NCBI GenBank assembly: GCA_946480555.1
Contig: CAMLLE010000095.1
Span: 1 to 8,802 of the forward strand
Length of the DNA stretch: 8,802 nucleotides
From: an uncultured Verrucomicrobia subdivision 3 bacterium
GTDB lineage: Bacteria > Verrucomicrobiota > Verrucomicrobiae > Limisphaerales > CAMLLE01
Direction of reading: 5' to 3'
Positions 6,134 to 8,802 of this stretch are shown here, piece after piece. Numbering within the stretch: the first letter of the stretch is position 1; every line of letters begins with the position of its first letter. Below the pieces are notes generated by a model, which had not been told where the DNA came from, ran no database searches, and saw only the letters and a program-made list of their open reading frames with translations. The position numbers and the translations under genes were made by a program.

Positions 6134-7587
6134 GCGCCGCTCCCGAGAAGAGCCCAAAACCGCTGCGAATAGCGATCGCCTGCGGCGGAACGGGCGGCCA
6201 CCTCTTTCCTGGAATTGCCGTGGCCGAACAGCTTGCGCTGCGCGGTTGTGCCGTGACGTTGCTGGTGTCGCCCAAGGAAGTGGATCAACAGGCGGTGAAG
6301 CTGGCGCGCGGTTTTGAAATTGCGACGCTGCCCGCGGTTGGACTCACCCAGGGCAATCGGCTGGCCTTCCTGCGCGGATTTCTGAAATCGTATTTCACCG
6401 CGCGAAAGCTGTTTCGTTCAGCGCGTCCGGATGGCGCACTGGCCATGGGCGGATTCACCAGCGCACCGCCGATCCTCGCAGCGCGACGCGACAGCGCGCG
6501 GGTTTTCCTGCACGAATCGAACACGATACCGGGCCGCGCCAACCGCTGGCTTTCGCGCTTCATTCACCAGGCGTTCGTTGGATTTTCTGAAACGCCGCCG
6601 CGGCTGCATGCGAAGCGCGTGGTCATCACCGGCACGCCGGTGCGCCCGCAATTTCAACCGCGCGATCCCGCGGAATGCCGCCGCGCACTGGGGCTTGATC
6701 CCGCAAAACCCGTTTTGTTCGTGACCGGCGGCAGCCAGGGCGCGAGCGGATTGAACCAGCTGGTGACCGATGCGTTGCCTTTGCTGGAGCAGGCGATTCC
6801 GGACTTGCAGCTGTTCCTGCTCACCGGTCCGAACGATCTGGAAAAAGTTCAGCAGGCATGCGCGAAAAGCCGGTTGAAAGCGGTCGTGCATCCGTTTTTT
6901 GCCGACATGCATCTCGCGCTTGGCGCGGCGAATGTGGCGATCAGCCGCGCAGGCGCGTCGTCGCTGGCGGAGATCGCGGCCGTGCAAACGCCGTGCGTGC
7001 TCGTGCCGTTTCCCGCGGCGGTGGATGATCATCAGTATCACAACGCGCAGGCGTTTGAGAAAACCGGCGCAGCGAAGTTGATGGAACAGAACAGCGCGAC
7101 TGCGGAGAAGCTGGTGGCAGCGGTGAAGGAACTGGTCTTGGACGCAGGCGCGCGCGAGAAGATGCAAACCGCACTCGCGCGCTGGCACGAGCCGAAAGCG
7201 GCGGCGAACATCGCGGAAACAATGCTGGCGGAGATCCGGCGCGAGAAGGAGCGGATTGCGGCGGAGAACGCGTCGTGCGGCTGCTGCTCGTGCGGGCATG
7301 AGCACGGGCACGAGCATCGGCATCAGCGGGATGGCGGGCGGGGAGTTCGCGTGCAGGAAGTTCAGGCGGTTCTTCGCGCCGCGAATGTTTTCAGCTCCGA
7401 AGGAGCGGCAGCTGGTAGCCAGGGTGGAGCGGAGCGGAACCCGTGGACAGTGATAGTCGAAGTTTGGGCCCTGAAAGGGCGGCAGATTCCCCGCGAACAG
7501 CGCATTGAACATTCAACAATGAACATTCAACGCTCAACGTTCCGCGGAAGTTTGAGACTCCTTACGTCGTCTCCTACGGCGCTTTGA
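6130..7587 (+). CDS. murG: UDP-GlcNAc--lipid I GlcNAc transferase MurG, with an unusual C-terminal tail
   Basis: MurG adds GlcNAc to lipid I to form lipid II at the cytoplasmic membrane surface. The normal enzyme spans residues 1 to ~375: GGTGGHLFPG at 19-28 (lipid/phosphate loop), GGFTSAPP, HESNTIPGRANRW, ITGTPVRPQF, GGSQGASGLN at 200-209, SRAGASSLAEIAA at 272-284 (Glu281 for UDP-GlcNAc) and PFPAAVDDHQYHNA at 293-306. MurG is usually about 360 aa, but this frame is 485 aa. The extra ~110 residues start with a Cys/His-rich run (CGCCSCGHEHGHEHRH at 383-398) and then translate repeat DNA: GAA-loop hairpin modules and AAC-heptamers. The stop falls just before murB. The tail is best explained by loss of the original stop and read-through into spacer DNA, and murC is missing from this place. 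The enzyme core looks intact and is very secure; the tail's reality as protein is open. Confidence 0.95.
   Translation: MSAAPEKSPKPLRIAIACGGTGGHLFPGIAVAEQLALRGCAVTLLVSPKEVDQQAVKLARGFEIATLPAVGLTQGNRLAFLRGFLKSYFTARKLFRSARPDGALAMGGFTSAPPILAARRDSARVFLHESNTIPGRANRWLSRFIHQAFVGFSETPPRLHAKRVVITGTPVRPQFQPRDPAECRRALGLDPAKPVLFVTGGSQGASGLNQLVTDALPLLEQAIPDLQLFLLTGPNDLEKVQQACAKSRLKAVVHPFFADMHLALGAANVAISRAGASSLAEIAAVQTPCVLVPFPAAVDDHQYHNAQAFEKTGAAKLMEQNSATAEKLVAAVKELVLDAGAREKMQTALARWHEPKAAANIAETMLAEIRREKERIAAENASCGCCSCGHEHGHEHRHQRDGGRGVRVQEVQAVLRAANVFSSEGAAAGSQGGAERNPWTVIVEVWALKGRQIPREQRIEHSTMNIQRSTFRGSLRLLTSSPTAL
7294..7329 (+). repeat. Hexamer repeat encoding the His-rich part of the MurG tail
   Basis: Six in-frame hexamers run without a gap: GGGCAT, GAGCAC, GGGCAC, GAGCAT, CGGCAT and a decayed CAGCGG. 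They encode alternating Gly/Glu/Arg and His. The repeat follows a Cys-rich stretch. Slippage could change its length without shifting the murG frame. Confidence 0.65.
7394..7480. repeat. Dispersed repeat with two GAA-loop hairpin modules
   Basis: Two modules share one plan: a 5-bp stem closed by a GAA loop and followed by GGCAG. The first is GCTCC-GAA-GGAGC (7394-7406), the second GCCCT-GAA-AGGGC (7468-7480). The stem bases differ but stay paired, so the structure is kept while the sequence changes. Between them, CCAGGGT and ACCCGTGG can pair with one bulge. I recall similar GAA-loop repeats as common in spacers of Planctomycetes and Verrucomicrobia, but could not search. Here they lie inside the murG reading frame, which argues that this part of the frame was once spacer. 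Confidence 0.7.
7501..7542. repeat. AAC-type heptamer tandem repeat before murB
   Basis: Period-7 units run from 7508: AACATTC, AACAATG, AACATTC, AACGCTC, AACGTTC, with a decayed unit CGCATTG just before (7501-7507). They fall in the last part of the murG frame and use a different heptamer from the arrays after mraY and murB, but exactly the same period. Confidence 0.8.
7554..7580. repeat. Short imperfect palindrome and direct repeat just before murB
   Basis: GAGAC (7554-7558) can pair with GTCTC (7569-7573). In the same stretch CTCCTTACG and CTCCTACGG (7558-7566 and 7571-7579) form an imperfect 13-bp-spaced direct repeat. It directly precedes the murB start and probably belongs to the same class of spacer repeats. 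The stem is weak, so a regulatory role is not claimed. Confidence 0.4.
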
Positions 7588-7589
7588 AA

Positions 7590-8501
7590 ATGGTTCAGGA
7601 ACATGCAAAAGAACTCGCGAGCCGCGTCACAGGCGGGACGGCGATTCGCGTGAACGAACCGCTGGCCAGGCGCACGACGCTGCGGGTGGGCGGTCCGGCG
7701 GATTTGTTTGTCGAACCGGCGTTGGAATCCGATCTGGCGATCACGTTGAAGTTTTGCCGGGAAACTGGATTGAAGTTCTTCGTGCTGGGCCGCGGTTCGA
7801 ATCTGATCGTTCGCGATGACGGATTTCGCGGCGTGGTGATCAGCCTGGCGAACCAGAACTTCAGCCAGATTGAAGTGCTGGGTGAACGTTTGCGCTGCGG
7901 CGCGGGCGCAAGATTGAAGAATGTGGCGGTGATCGCAAAGCGCGCGGGCGTGGCTGGATTGGAATTTCTGGAAGGGATTCCAGGCAGCATTGGCGGCGCG
8001 TTGCGGATGAACGCGGGTGCGATGGCGGGCGAAACGTTTCAGTTCGTCGAATCGGTTCGATTGATGAACTACGACGGCACGATCCGCGAAATGACGCCGC
8101 CGGAAATGGGCGTGGCATATCGGAGCTGTGACGTGCTCAAGACCAGCATCGCGATGTCGGCGATGCTGAAAGGCATGCCGGACGCGCCGGAGGAGATTGC
8201 GAAGCGAATGGACGCATACAATCGCAAGCGCTGGAGTTCGCAGCCGGCGGCGCCGAGCGCGGGATGCATGTTCAAGAATCCGGCCACGATTCCCGCCGGC
8301 AGGTTGATCGATGAACTGGGATTGAAGGGAACACGCGTCGGTGGTGCGAAGGTGTCGCTGGAGCACGGGAACTTCCTGATCAACGACGGCACGGCGACGG
8401 CGAAGGATGTTCTGGCGCTGATTGAGAAATTGAAGCAACAGGCGAAGGCGGAGCGGGGGATTGAGCTGCATACCGAAGTCGAGATTGTGGGAGAGGATTG
8501 A
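7590..8501 (+). CDS. murB: UDP-N-acetylenolpyruvoylglucosamine reductase
   Basis: MurB is a cytoplasmic FAD enzyme that reduces UDP-GlcNAc-enolpyruvate to UDP-MurNAc with NADPH. From ATG 7590 the protein is 303 aa, the size of the shorter type II MurB. Signs are TTLRVGGPADLFVEP; the FAD-binding loop LGRGSNLIV at 66-74; FLEGIPGSIGGALRMNAGAMAGE (GIPGSIGG at 129-136); YRSCDV holding the active-site Arg; SAGCMFKNP with Cys226 at the place of the proton-donating Ser/Cys; and a terminal HTEVEIVG with Glu296. A TTG at 7584 would add two residues and overlap the murG stop; ATG 7590 is preferred, though no clear ribosome binding site precedes either. It follows murG directly; murC, which often sits between them or is fused to murB, is not here. 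Confidence 0.96.
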   Translation: MVQEHAKELASRVTGGTAIRVNEPLARRTTLRVGGPADLFVEPALESDLAITLKFCRETGLKFFVLGRGSNLIVRDDGFRGVVISLANQNFSQIEVLGERLRCGAGARLKNVAVIAKRAGVAGLEFLEGIPGSIGGALRMNAGAMAGETFQFVESVRLMNYDGTIREMTPPEMGVAYRSCDVLKTSIAMSAMLKGMPDAPEEIAKRMDAYNRKRWSSQPAAPSAGCMFKNPATIPAGRLIDELGLKGTRVGGAKVSLEHGNFLINDGTATAKDVLALIEKLKQQAKAERGIELHTEVEIVGED

Positions 8502-8502
8502 T

Positions 8503-8530
8503 TGCGGAATGCGGAATGCGGAATGCGGAA
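8503..8530. repeat. Four perfect TGCGGAA heptamers after murB
   Basis: TGCGGAA occurs four times with no gap or mismatch, starting two bases after the murB stop codon. The same word begins two bases after the mraY stop (3629-3642). A ten-base stretch (8531-8540) separates it from the next heptamer array. Confidence 0.9.
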
Positions 8531-8540
8531 GCCTGGATGG

Positions 8541-8596
8541 ATTTAAGATTTACGAATTACGATTTACGATTTGGAACTTGGAACTTGGAACTTCGG
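8541..8596. repeat. Eight-unit graded heptamer array before ddl
   Basis: Eight consecutive 7-bp units fill 8541-8596 without a phase break. The first four are ATTTAAG, ATTTACG, AATTACG and ATTTACG; the fifth, ATTTGGA, is a hybrid; the sixth and seventh are ACTTGGA and the last is ACTTCGG. One repeat family thus passes into another through a mixed unit. The array ends four bases before the ddl start, so any ribosome binding for ddl must use it; GGA at 8587-8589 is the nearest candidate. Confidence 0.85.
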
Positions 8597-8600
8597 CTCT

Positions 8601-8802
8601 GTGGCAAACAAATTGAACATCGCGGTTCTATTAGGCGGGCCGAGTGCGGAACGCGAAGTCTCGCTGCGGAGCGGCGCGGGCGTGGCGAAGGCGTTGCGGT
8701 CGCTGGGACACACTGTTTCGGAAGTCGATCCAAAAGATGGAACGTTTGTGCTGCCGCCGAAAACCGATGTGGTGTTTCTGGCGTTGCATGGGACGTATGG
8801 CG
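8601..8802 (+). CDS. ddl: D-alanine--D-alanine ligase, N-terminal part
   Basis: Ddl joins two D-Ala with ATP to give the dipeptide used by MurF. Only the first 67 codons are present; the gene runs off the window. The start is GTG 8601 and the frame opens MANKLNIAVLLGGPSAEREV, then SLRSGAGVAKALRSLGH. The LLGGPSAEREVSL strand-loop and, near the edge, VFLALHGTYG are hallmarks of the Ddl N-terminal domain; the Glu of SAEREVS helps bind the first D-Ala. The place after murB is usual for dcw clusters. No ATG is available nearby, so GTG is chosen. The heptamer array ends four bases upstream, and no clear ribosome binding site apart from its GGA is seen. Confidence 0.93.
   Translation, partial: MANKLNIAVLLGGPSAEREVSLRSGAGVAKALRSLGHTVSEVDPKDGTFVLPPKTDVVFLALHGTYG

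Noticed and set aside
6418..7512. A 364-codon - strand frame opposite murG
   Set aside because: It is a shadow of the murG coding bias, Arg/His-rich and without domains.
7261..7587. Remnant of murC between murG and murB
   Set aside because: I looked for the MurC opening (a GIGGxGMSG-type motif) and other MurC motifs in the available frames and saw none; the sequence is repeats.
8265..8267. Cys226 in MurB as a defective active site
   Set aside because: Cys in place of Ser at the proton donor is a natural and chemically workable variant in the family, so it is not a sign of inactivation.
7527..8471. A 314-codon - strand frame opposite murB
   Set aside because: murB motifs explain the + strand; the antisense product has no recognisable feature.
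3629..8596. CRISPR array
   Set aside because: The repeats are 7-bp head-to-tail units without unique spacers, unlike the ~25-40 bp repeats and spacers of CRISPR.

Overview
The window is a stretch of a bacterial division and cell wall (dcw) gene cluster. All recognisable genes are on the + strand. It comes from a moderately high-GC Gram-negative-type bacterium. The gene mix, the LysM protein beside ftsW and the repeat-rich spacers suggest Verrucomicrobiota, perhaps the Pedosphaera/Limisphaera group. That placement is from memory of such genomes and is moderate confidence only.

Layout: the last 32 codons of a penicillin-binding transpeptidase (probably ftsI); a membrane-anchored SIMPL-domain protein overlapping it by ATGA; murF one base later; a 207-bp spacer packed with inverted repeats; mraY; a 491-bp spacer holding a heptamer repeat and a broken C-terminal piece of murD; a secreted protein with two LysM domains; ftsW; murG overlapping ftsW by ATGA and carrying a long odd tail; murB; a roughly 100-bp spacer made almost wholly of heptamer repeats; and the start of ddl, cut by the window edge.

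The intact genes cover several steps of peptidoglycan synthesis. MurB reduces UDP-GlcNAc-enolpyruvate, Ddl makes D-Ala-D-Ala and MurF adds it to the UDP-MurNAc tripeptide. MraY and MurG make lipid I and lipid II, and FtsW with the class B PBP polymerises and cross-links septal wall. The SIMPL and LysM proteins are likely envelope accessories.

The main surprise is what is missing. In the common order ftsI-murE-murF-mraY-murD-ftsW-murG-murC-murB-ddl, three of the four Mur amino acid ligases (murE, murD, murC) are not in their usual places. The murD place keeps only a scar of its last ~50-80 codons. The murC place holds dispersed repeats that the murG reading frame runs through. The murE place holds the SIMPL gene. 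The murD and murC places, and the murB-ddl spacer, carry degenerate tandem repeats with a period of exactly 7 bp. No mobile element, tRNA, rRNA or CRISPR array was seen.
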